Shown in pieces: positions 35,195-44,749 of a stretch of 64,000 bases of DNA (positions are counted from its first letter, which is position 1; each line of letters starts with the position of its first letter). Both the position numbers and the translations under genes were made by a program. Origin of the DNA: Mercenaria mercenaria (lineage: Eukaryota; Mollusca; Bivalvia; Venerida; Veneridae); contig NC_069367.1 of the NCBI RefSeq assembly GCF_021730395.1, positions 3,346,501-3,410,500 on the forward strand, written 5' to 3'. Below the pieces are notes generated by a model, which saw nothing but the letters and a program-made list of their open reading frames with translations, had not been told where the DNA came from and ran no database searches.

Positions 35195-35200
35195 AATAAA
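35195..35200 (+). terminator. AATAAA polyadenylation signal of the YqaJ gene
   Basis: The first canonical AATAAA after the TAG at 35007-35009, at 186 bp, in AT-rich DNA. Plausible but unproven. Confidence 0.45.
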
Positions 35201-35386
35201 TATTGGATTCCACAATGAATGTGTCAGATCTCATCATAGATCAGGAGTTACATCCCCTGATTGAGCTCTGAAAGAGCCAGAATTTTTTCATTTTTATCAT
35301 GTGAACACGACATAAGTGACAATTGATATTTGATTTTAACCACAGTTACACACAACTTAAAGTCACAATAACATCTTGGTTTTTTA

Positions 35387-35603
35387 GCTCACCAGTCAAA
35401 AAATAAGAATTTCGGTCATGTGTGGTAAATATTATGTATGCTAAAATGCTTGTTTACACTCAAGAGGCCATATATTTTGGGCCAATCGTATTGTAAATTG
35501 GTAAGAATATTTGTGTCGATGAAATCAGTAGGTAAAACATATTATCTCTATAATGGTGTGTTACACAGATGAGCATGCTAGGGCCATCTTGATCCTCTTG
35601 TTT
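35387..35603 (+). mobile_element. Short Helentron-like element
   Basis: Begins TTTTTTAGCTCACC and ends with GATGAGCATGCTAGGGCCA then TCTTGATCCTCTTGTTT. The GCTCACC/GATGAGC-type ends and the CTCTTGTT terminus match the tails seen at 36545, 40940 and 55675. It has no tandem core. Confidence 0.5.
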
Positions 35604-36299
35604 TTCGTTAAGATAACTTCCCTTGGCCAAAGGTGCTTTCTTGTGAGCAGTACCATGCCTGTGACATGGCCATCTGCGTCTGTGACAGAATTCCAGTTTT
35701 TACATGTCTTGGCAAAGTTATTTGCCTCAATGAGACAGTATGTCAAGAGTAAGTAGTTGAAACATGTAGATCACACATAGGGGTGGTCAAAGGTGCAAAA
35801 TTAATGCAATTTCTATTGATTGGAGTGTAAGTTAGCCATTGATGGAGATGTTATAAAATAATTTGACATAAACGTTTGCTACAATAACATTTGTAGCTGC
35901 CAGATGATATCATAAACATTACTCCTTTTTGATAGATGACGGGCTGGCTACCATAAACATTACTCCTTTTGACAGCTGTTGGGCTTGACATGTTGCCTGT
36001 GTGCATGTAGATTTCATTCAAAGTAGAACCATCTTTTCCTATCAACAGTGAACACAAAATTTAACATTATTGTTGTCAGAAGGTTATTTTCAATATAAAT
36101 TTGCTGTATTAGAAATTTTCCTTCACCTATTATATACAAAGATTCTTCAGGTTATTCTGAATTGCTGATAATCATGGCCGCTAAAGACCTTCATCATTTA
36201 TCCTATACATGTTTTTAAATGTGAACTGTTATAAGTGCTAGCGTGGTATGTTTATATCTGAATATGTCATAACAACTGGGTCACATGATTAATTTAAAG
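35604..36299. other. Gene-free spacer
   Basis: A short direct duplication around CATAAACATTACTCCTTTT (about 35910 and 35953) is the only structure I see. Confidence 0.4.
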
Positions 36300-36580
36300 T
36301 AAAGTTTTTTAAACACTCTACATGCCATATCTTTCATTCTGTCTTCATGAAACTTGGGACAAAAGTTTATATTGATGATTTCTTTGGTAGGTCCAAACAC
36401 GGTTATTTGGCCTGAAAAACAAAGTCACTACTCAGATAAATGTAAAACGGTTCTAACAATGTACAGGCCACATTTCTGACCATGTCTTCATGAAACTTGC
36501 TAAGACTGTTTAACTTCAGGATTGCAAGGGCATGTTTTACAGATTAGCGATACAGGGTCATCATGACCCACTTGTTATAT
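36300..36580 (+). repeat. 3' part of a composite repeat with hairpin tail
   Basis: Two units carry GTCTTCATGAAACTTG (about 36341 and 36483). They end with GATTAGCGATACAGGGTCAT and a hairpin AGGGTCATCATGACCC followed by ACTTGTT. The element start was not found. Confidence 0.6.
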
Positions 36581-36935
36581 TATTTGTTTCACTGAAATGT
36601 ATATAACTTTGAAAGTCATTGATGAATATTATTTATTTAGTACTTGACAAATTTATGTGATATTTATTAAATTTGGTGAGTATGTATTTGTTTATAAATT
36701 CAAGATGAATTTCAACATTGACACAGCTACATTGAAGAATTACGTTCCTAGGTGAAATAAAAGAAAGGTTTGGGTTGCTGGTCAATCTGATTACATTTTA
36801 GTTCTTCACTAGATCCAGTGACTGGTACAGGGTGTTGTTTTATTCTGTATTTTAAATAGAATATATGATAAAGTTGTAAATTTATTTTTAAACACACTAT
36901 TTCATGTTTGAATGTGTATAGTTATTAGGCCATTG

Positions 36936-37545
36936 TCTGTATAATTTTTTTATCACATCATTTGTTTGTATATTTTTCTTTATCAGGTCATTAGTCTGTA
37001 TATTTTTGTTTATCAGGTGATTTGTTTGTATATTTTTCTATATCATGTGATATGTCTGTATAGTTTTCGTTATCAGGCCATTTGTTTGTATAATTTTCTT
37101 TATCAGGCCATTTGTTTGTTTATATATCTTTATCAGGCCATTTGTTTGTATATTTTTATTTATCAGGCCATTTGTTTGTATATTATTCTTTACCAGGCCA
37201 TTTAGTCCCATGTGGTTCTGGGACAATCTGTGTATGAAAAGAAATGGAACCATTGTCTTACCATTTCATGATCGTAAGAGGCGACTAATAGGGTCTTAAC
37301 AGTTGTTTTTGCTGTAACTCTGTGATTCCAGCAGGTATGCAAATTTGGATTCCATAGCTCATGTTTTTATTTTTATGTAAATGAAATGTGAAACCAAAAT
37401 TTGTAGTCCTGTTTGGCGCCATATAACCTATACTGTGTTGGTGTGCCGTAAAACCCAAATAAAAAATTTATCAGGCCATTTGTCTGAATATTTATTTGTC
37501 TGTATATTTTTTTTATCAGGTCATTCGTCTGTATCTTTTTATTTT
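36936..37545 (+). repeat. 30-bp minisatellite split by a SINE-like insertion
   Basis: Units of 30 bp with TTTATCAGGCCATTTGT and CTGTATATTTTTC run from 36936 to about 37205 (nine units) and resume at about 37465-37545. The DNA between is a SINE-like body. Because 30 is a multiple of three, both strands show open frames that are not genes. Confidence 0.85.
37206..37464 (+). mobile_element. SINE-like element with CGCCATATAACC tail
   Basis: It ends with TTTGGCGCCATATAACC, then TGTGTTGGTGTGCCGTAAAACCC and AAATAAA. The same tail type occurs at about 42210-42280. The 5' part is too diverged to recognise a tRNA head. It sits inside the 30-bp array. Confidence 0.55.
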
Positions 37546-38194
37546 CTGCTCATGCAGTATAAACGTCCTTGATTATATATATCCATCAACAACAAAACTG
37601 CATTTTTTACTTAGGCTTATTATTGATTTTCAATATTTTCATTTTTTTTTTATTTTGTAAAATAAATGACCGCAGCCGTGCATGTGGTTGGTTTTTGTTA
37701 GATAGTAGAAATTATTCTTGTATACAACATTTAGCCTGATTTTAAAAGTATTTTTCTGTCTTGCATTGATATGTGGCATGTGATATAAGGGTGTGACTCT
37801 TAAACATAATTGTTACAATTATTGGCTCCAGTCACAAATGGCTCAGTGCTTATATATGACATGTACTAACTATAGGCTTATGTAAAAGAAAATTTGAAAA
37901 TCATATTTTCTGAATCAATAATAGCTACACCCTTGATATCTGACGTGTGATTTTTTACATTGAATTGATGACAAAGTGCTGATTAACTTTCACTCTTTCT
38001 CAGTTACTAGTTGATAAAATATATTCAAACTTAAATAATTGTTACAAATATTCAACCACATCATATGACACAAAGTCCATAACACACGGCACCAGTATAC
38101 CATGAGTTATTCTGGTTTCTATGTAGAAATTCAGGTTAAAATTTTGATGCAACTTTTACTCTATCTCAGTTATTACTACATGGATTTCATTAAT
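37546..38194. other. Gene-free spacer
   Basis: AT-rich, no features recognised. Confidence 0.4.
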
Positions 38195-39115
38195 CCCATG
38201 GCACGAGTGGTTGGGGGTTTATAGGAATGTTCTCCTTCCGTCCATCTGTTCGTAACACTTTCATGTCCACTCCATATATCCTGCTTGAAGGATTTTCATG
38301 AGACTTGGTTGAAATGATCACATCATCAAGATGATGTGCAGAACTCATGAGTCATTCATGTCTGCTCAAAGTCAAGGTCAGAACTCGAGATCAAAGGTTT
38401 GAGCCTTCCATTTTGTGTATGCTCTGTATCTCCTAAACCCCTTGAAGGAATTTTATAAAACTTTGGTCAAATGGTCAGGTCATCAACATGATGTGCAGAA
38501 CTCATGAGTCATCCTTAGTGACTCAATGTCAGGGTCACAACTCGGTGTCAGAGGTTTGACCCTTCCATTTTTTGCCAGCTATGTATCTGCTAAACCCCTA
38601 GAAGGATTTTCATGAAACTTAAGTCAAATGATTACCTTATTAAGACGATGTGCAGAACTTATGAGTCAGCCATGTTGGCTGAAGGTCAAGGTAACAACTT
38701 AGGGTCAAATACTGAAGGATTCATATGAATTCTGAGTCAAGTGATCACCTCATCAAGACGATGTGCACAACTCGTGAGTCAGCCATGCAGGCCTAAGGTC
38801 AAGGTCACACCATACGGTCTAAGGTTTGAGCCTTCATTTTCGGGTTACTCTGTATCTCCTTAAACCCTTAAGGATTTTCATCAAACTTGGTATCATGATC
38901 ACCTCATCAAGAACTACTGAGTCAGCCATGTCAACTGAAGGTAAAGGTCAAAAGTCAAGGTCAAAGGTTTCAGGTCTGTATTTTTTAAACCCCTTGAATG
39001 ATTTGTATGAAACTTGGGTGAAATAATCACCTCATGAAGACGATGTGCATATTTCATGAGACAGTCGTTCCAGTTCAAAGTCAATGTCACAGCTCAGAGT
39101 CAATGGTTTATGGTT
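38195..39115 (+). repeat. Composite repeat, about six ~120-155-bp tandem units
   Basis: A GGCACGAGTGGTTGGGGG/CTTCCGTCCATCTGTTCG head is followed by units with GAAGGATTTTCATGA, ACTTGG, GATCACCTCATCAAGA, GATGTGCAGAACTCATGAG and AAGGTCAAGGTCA. Unit starts are near 38282, 38440, 38595, 38715, 38862 and 38990. A tail was not recognised. Confidence 0.75.
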
Positions 39116-39999
39116 TCACCATAGCTGTTCCTGATTATTAACCACATCACACCAAACAAAGTCATAACTTTCACAGTAGTAATTCATAAATTATTCATCT
39201 TTTTTATTGGAATTTCAAGTTAAAGCTTTGATGCAAGTTCACACTACCTCAGTTATAACGTTAATGAATAATTTTGATTAAAATATAGAATATTTTTTTC
39301 TACATTATCAGCCACATCATTGGACACAATGTCCATCAGTGGCATAAATTTTTCAATACTTATGACCCTCTACCCTTCTACTTAGAATGTAAGTTTAAAT
39401 TTCGTGCATGTTCATCTATCTCTGTTATTACACAAAGGATTTGATTCAAACTTAAAATATTGTTCCAGAACATCACTGAAATGATATTGCAAAATTACCA
39501 TAATTGTAGCATGAATATATCATGAATTACTGACACACTTTTTTTCTTACAATTACTCTTTTATAATGATATGATATTGTAATACAATTTATTTTTATTT
39601 CTCTTTTTAGTTAATATTTTTGACACAGACTGTAGCTGTTGTCCAAAATTTTCATGCAAATTGCACTCATTAAACACTCCAGTGACAGTTCAACCCCTTA
39701 CATGTCTCCATTTTCACTAGCTCTTGTTATGTCATAAAATGTAAAAGTATTTACTGGAAACTGTATATTGTTATTAAAATTAACTGATACATGCCTTGTT
39801 TAAATGAATATAAAATTTAAGTATATATGTTATATATGTGTAAATTTTTTTTCTGAAATGTTTTGTAGGTACAAGAAAAAAATATTTTTTTTCCAATTTA
39901 AAACATTATTTCAATAGTATGTTGAAATAAATTGAAGTGCCAAACTGGCTTGTGTGCTAATACATCTGGATATCAGCTTAACTGGCTTGAATTGATTTT
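39116..39999. other. AT-rich region with degenerate repeats
   Basis: Sequence around 39120-39540 looks like two or three very diverged units (ACACAAAGTCATAAC, ATGCAAGTTCACACTA). No gene is seen. Confidence 0.4.
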
Positions 40000-40982
40000 A
40001 TTTGGTGTGAAGCATTGCCTAGTAGACCTCTACCAAGTTTGTTCAAATTATGACCCTTGGGTCCAAACTGACCCCGCCCCAGGAATCACTTCATTTTACA
40101 TAGGAAAATCTTAAAAAATCTTTCTTAAAAACCAGAAGCTTAGATATTTGGCATGTACCATTGCCTAGTGGACCTCTACTAAAGGTGTTCAAATGATGAC
40201 CCCGGGGTCAAAATTGACCCCGCTGTAGGTGTCACTTGATTTTACATAGGAAAATCTTCAAAAATATTCTAAAAGTAAACCAGAAGGAATAGAGATTAGA
40301 TATTTCACATGTAGCATTGCCTAGTGGACCTCTACAACATTTGTTCAAATCATGACCACTTGGGTCAAAATTGACACCGCCCCAGGGGTCACTTGATTTT
40401 ACTAAGAAAATCTTCAAAAATTTTCTAAGAATAAACCAGAAGGCCTAGATCTTAGATATTTGACATGTACCATTGCCAAGTAGACTTATACAAAATTTGT
40501 TAAAATCATGACCCCCGGGATCAAATTGACCCCGCCCCATGGGGTTACTTGACTGTACATAGAAAAATCTTCAAAATGTAATAAAAATAAACCAGAAGGC
40601 GTAGAGCTTAGATATTTGACATGTAGCATTGCCTAGTGGACCTCTACAAAATGTGTTCAAATATTGACCCCCCAGGATCCAATTGACCCAGCCCCAGGGG
40701 TTACTTGATTGGACATTGGGAAATTTTCATAAATTTGCTAGAAATAAACCAGAAGGCCTAGATCTTAGATATTTCATATGTAACATTGCCTAGTAGACTT
40801 GTAAAAACTTTCTTCAAATCATGACCCCCTGGGATAAAATTGGCCCCGTCCCAGTGGTTACTTGATTGTACATTGGAAAATATATCTAAAAATGTATAAA
40901 AATCATCAGTTTGACATTTGAAACATGTAGCTCATATTACTCAGGTGAGTGATCCAGGATCATCATGACCCTCTTGTTTATT
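40000..40982 (+). mobile_element. Composite Helentron-like repeat, six ~154-bp units plus hairpin tail
   Basis: Units carry CATTGCCTAGTGGACCTC, TTCAAAT, ATGACCCC, ATTGACCCCGCCCCAGG and ACATAGGAAAATCTTCAA. The right end reads CTCATATTACTCAGGTGAG followed by AGGATCATCATGACCCT and CTTGTTT. This tail, with a near-perfect 8-bp stem and single-base centre, recurs at several other elements here. The left end is not clear. The core is related to 31330-31990. Confidence 0.7.
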
Positions 40983-41255
40983 GTATTTTAAGCCAAGTTT
41001 TAAAAGTGTGCTTTATCGACAGTACTATTATAGCCAGGTAATTCCTAGAAATTATTTTAATCATCAATGCTGTATGCATTTTGTGGAATTAATTTTGTAC
41101 CAGGGAATATTCCTCCATTTTGTCCTATATTTATCATTTACTTATGAAAGTGCATGGCAAATTCCATTCAATGAGCTCCTAACATTTTTCTTCACCTGAA
41201 ACAGTGGGTTATATAGTAACAAAAGCTGGTACAAGTCATAACTGCAATAAAAACA

Positions 41256-41497
41256 ATTGAGCCGTGCCATGAGAAAACCAGCATAGTGGGTTTGCGACCA
41301 GCATGGATCCAGACCAGCCTGCGCATCTGCGCAGTCTGGTCAGGATCCATGCTGTTCGCTAATGGTTTCTCTAATTGCAATAGGCTTTAACAGCGAACAG
41401 CATGGATCCTGACCAGACTGCACGGATGCGCAGGCTGGTCTGGATCCATGCTGGTCGGAAAGCCACTATGTTGGTTTTCTCATGGCACGGCTCAATT
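41256..41497. mobile_element. Palindromic MITE, copy 3 (fullest, about 240 bp)
   Basis: GAGCCGTGCCATGAGAAAAC at 41259 is matched inversely by TTTTCTCATGGCACGGCTC ending at 41493, flanked by AATT on both sides. The inner arms also pair: GACCAGCATGGATCCAGACC with GGTCTGGATCCATGCTGGTC, and TCAGGATCCATGCTGTTCGC with GCGAACAGCATGGATCCTGA. The unpaired centre reads GGTTTCTCTAATTGC. The result is a nested double palindrome with four BamHI-type GGATCC cores. Copies at 610-764 and 11153-11291 are internally deleted. Confidence 0.9.
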
Positions 41498-41639
41498 ATC
41501 TTGTCAGTGTGCACTGGGTGTTTCGCGTAATGACCTGGAATCAAATATTATGTGTCATTTACCAGTCATAAGATACCTCAGTATCAAATGTGATGTGACA
41601 CCAAATAATTCTGCAGTTATTTGTGAAAAAATTATACTA

Positions 41640-42420
41640 TATACATAATGTGACCTTCACCTACTAAGGCAAAAACAATAGTTGCCATCTATTGTTGATC
41701 AACCTCCATGTTGGGTTTCGTGATCCTAAACCCAATGGTTCTCAAGTAATGTTCCGGAAACGGTTAACTGTTTCTGAAAACTTTGACCTTCACTTTTGAC
41801 ATACTGACCTGAAAAAACAATAGTTGTCATCTGCTGGTCATGATCAGCCTCCTGTTTTTGAATTATAGTTAGTAAGCCGTGTAAATGTTTCGAGTCACTA
41901 TGATTTTGACCTTTCACATGAAAATCAATACGGGTCATCTGCTGATCATGTTCAACATTCATATCGAGTTTCAGGATCATAAGCCGAACCGTTCTCTAAG
42001 TTATCATCCAGGAACTGTTTAACTGTTACGGGTCACTGTTACCTTGACCTTGTAACCTACTGACACCAATATATCATTAGGGGTCATATGCTGGCTATGA
42101 TCTACCTCCCCATCAATTTTCATTATTCTAGGAACAAGCCTTCTTTACATATCATGCAGTAAATGTTTACCTCTTCAGATTGCTGTAACCTTCACTTTTC
42201 ACCCAAAATTTTTACTGCTGTTTAGCGCCATATAATCTATATTGTGTTGCTGCACCGTTAAACTCAAATAAATAAATGAATAGTTACCTTCACTTTCCGC
42301 CTACTGATCTTCCAAAACAATAGGGGTGATCTGCCGGTCATGAACAGCCTCCATTTAAACGTTTATGATCGTTAGCAAAATCATTTTTTTTAGTTATCAT
42401 CCTAAAACAGATTAGACTAC
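41640..42420 (+). repeat. ~130-bp tandem repeat block interrupted by a SINE tail
   Basis: Units with GACCTTCAC, CTACTGACC, AAAACAATAG, GTCATCTGCTGGTCATGATC and AACTGTT start near 41650, 41780, 41905, 42037, 42183 and 42281. Between the fifth and sixth a 3' SINE fragment (42207-42280, TAGCGCCATATAATC then AAATAAATAAATGAAT) interrupts the unit; the interrupted unit resumes with TTACCTTCACTTTCCGCC. Confidence 0.75.
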
Positions 42421-43215
42421 GGACTGACCGACAAACCGACCGAGCGCCCAGCATGCCGATTGAATGACCGACATATGCAAAACAATGAAATACCCCTCAT
42501 TCATAGGGGTCATATTTATGTTATTCTTTATTTTGAACCCTAACTACACATGAAAGTGTTCTCCACAATATTATTGAAGAGAAGTTTCAGTCAAAGTAAT
42601 ACAGTTGTATTGAAAATGTTAAAATACTAAAGAACATAAAATACACTTTCATTTCTTTTTTATTAACCATTACTATTTCTCATCCTTTTAAAGAAATTAT
42701 AACATACAATATTAAAAGATGGTATAAATATTTAAAGCTAGCTATTAAATCAAGGGAGATAATTTTTGCACAGATGGCAGATATTTTACACCATACATTT
42801 TTAATGTGGTACTACTTTTTCAATGTAATGTCAGCCATTTTTGTTTATATATGTCAAAAATTAATTTGCATGATATAAATGCTTTCTTCACTTTCAAAAT
42901 AAATTCAATACTGGGACATGGTTTTATTATATGGTACACAGCTTTTTAAATTAAAAAATATTATTAATCTTACATTTTAATGAATAATGACTTACTAAAA
43001 TTTCTTGCTTTGTTTACACTTTTAGTGCCAATATACATGGCCCTTTAGGTCCCTTTCAAGTACTCATAAAGTTAGGTGCATTGTAACAACCATTTTAAAC
43101 AAAAAATTTCCAAAAATGATCATTTTATTAATAATAACTTTTTTCCAAAACATGTATGGATCTAAACCTTAAACCCAACATAAATAAAAAGCAAAGCATG
43201 GATAGATTTAATATA
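42421..43215. other. AT-rich spacer
   Basis: No gene or bounded repeat recognised. Confidence 0.4.
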
Positions 43216-43753
43216 TACTGAACAGCAAAAGAAACTAAGTATCAAGATGTATAAGTGGGGTATTTTTAATAAAAAACTTAAATGTATAAATTTTTCTTGT
43301 TTTCTTCATACTCCAGTACACTTGAAGAACTTCACGTGTTTAATAAAAAAATCAACCGTGAAGTCAGTAGTCCAACACAAAAAACCGTATTGAACGAAAT
43401 TCTGGCTATATCTTCTGCACGTCTGTTGCATTGTAATATCCTGATTGAGCGCACGCGCTAAATTTGATTCAGTCGTGTCATGAAAACAACAATAACGTTT
43501 TTAACTTTATGCTGTTTTTCAAGCGAGACAATCATCAATGTTTCCAATGACTATAAAAATTCACAAAGATAATTGTTAATTACACGTGCATCTGAAATTT
43601 GTGCAAAACGGCTATTGTGGGTGTACTGAGTTCACGGTTGATCGTTATTTTGTTTAACACATGAAGTTCTTCAAGTCAGATATATCAATTTAAGTTCTTT
43701 ATTGAAAACAATACCCCAGTTATACATCTGGATAGTTTCTTTTGCTGTTCAGT
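43216..43753. mobile_element. Long-TIR MITE (Tc1/mariner-like), about 535 bp
   Basis: CTGAACAGCAAAAGAAACTA on the left is matched inversely by TAGTTTCTTTTGCTGTTCAG on the right. The arms stay similar for about 125-147 bp (43216-43362 and 43631-43753), down to ATCAACCGTGAA and TTCACGGTTGAT. TA flanks both ends in a longer ATATATA palindrome. There is no coding capacity, and the superfamily is inferred from the TA flanks. Confidence 0.85.
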
Positions 43754-43761
43754 ATATATTA

Positions 43762-44101
43762 AAGGTCCAATACTAAGGAAAGTGAACATTTTAATTTCTT
43801 TTAAAAAGCACAGAAACTATTTCATTTTATTGGAAAATGAAAGTTGGTATGTAGAAATTCGAAATAAATCGCAGTATATGTACAAATATTTTTTTATGAA
43901 GTATGAAGAAAGTTAAAAAGACCTGGGGGGGTCATTCTGTCGATTCATTGAAATTTCAACATAATACACATACATTTCTTTGAGTTCCAAAGACCTTCTG
44001 TAAATTTTGACCTGCCAATCTTCATTATTTAGTGTCTTGCAGAAGTCTATGCACTGGCTATGAAAAAAAATGCCAACTCACTTTCCCTTAGTAATGGACC
44101 T
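43762..44101. mobile_element. TTAA-flanked MITE (piggyBac-like), 340 bp
   Basis: TTAA at 43758-43761 and 44102-44105 flanks inverted ends AGGTCCAATACTAAGG and its near-inverse CCTTAGTAATGGACCT, continuing into GAAAGTGA/TCACTTTCC. Its left edge is only 8 bp from the end of the Tc1-like MITE. Non-coding. Confidence 0.85.
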
Positions 44102-44139
44102 TTAAGATTTACAAAAATAGTTATAGTGGATATTCACAG

Positions 44140-44225
44140 GTCGCCAACAACAAGAAATGAAAGTGTTGCAGGCTCAGTTTGATTGGCGGTAGTGAAAATG
44201 TATGCTACCGACCCCGTAGTGACTC
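44140..44225 (+). repeat. Short hairpin-bearing repeat, copy A
   Basis: ATTCACAGGTCGC, GTGTTGCAGGCTCAGTTTG and a GGCGGTAG/CTACCGACC hairpin match the reverse complement of 57203-57300. It is shorter by about 16 bp before the hairpin. Confidence 0.6.
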
Positions 44226-44379
44226 TGTGGTAACACTTACTAAGAAAACAGGAGTCGCGAGATCGCTCCTTCCACAAAAATTACTAACTTTTAGATAAGA
44301 GTCACGGCGTTTATGGGTACTTTATTCTTGGCACAGTGAAGAACCAGGGAAATTTGTGGCATTGGAGCGTCTTCTGTAT

Positions 44380-44690
44380 CTAGTACTATATATTCTCCAG
44401 ACTAATATTAGTAATGTTCAGTCGTTTGGAGGAGTCAACAGTATAGGTTACCGGTGACGACTATAGATAATATAGTATTATATCTATATAGTACTATAAT
44501 ATATCCTCCAAACTAAAATTAGTAACAGTCGTATAGATGAGTCGCCAGTATGGGTTACCGGTAGCGATTATAGATAATATAACACTATTATTATATCCTC
44601 ATCCTCCCAACTAAAATTAGTAAAATTCGTATAGAGGAGTCGCCAGTATGGGTTATCGGTGGCGACTCTAAGCAAGCCTAAATACACACT
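44380..44690 (+). repeat. Three ~105-bp tandem units upstream of the Penelope-like element
   Basis: Each unit contains TATCCTCC, AACTAAAATTAGTAA, GAGTCGCCAGTATGGGTTA and CGGTGGCGACT-like pieces ending with TATAGATAATATA. They end about 60 bp before the first coding trace of the Penelope-like element and may be its 5' region. Confidence 0.7.
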
Positions 44691-44749
44691 CCTATTTGAT
44701 GATTTATAGAAGGGTGAATTGGAGGGAGATTCTAACTTAATTATTATAT

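Noticed and set aside
36966-37253. Open frames with ICLYIFLYQA-type repeats
   Set aside because: They come from the 30-bp minisatellite and occur on both strands.
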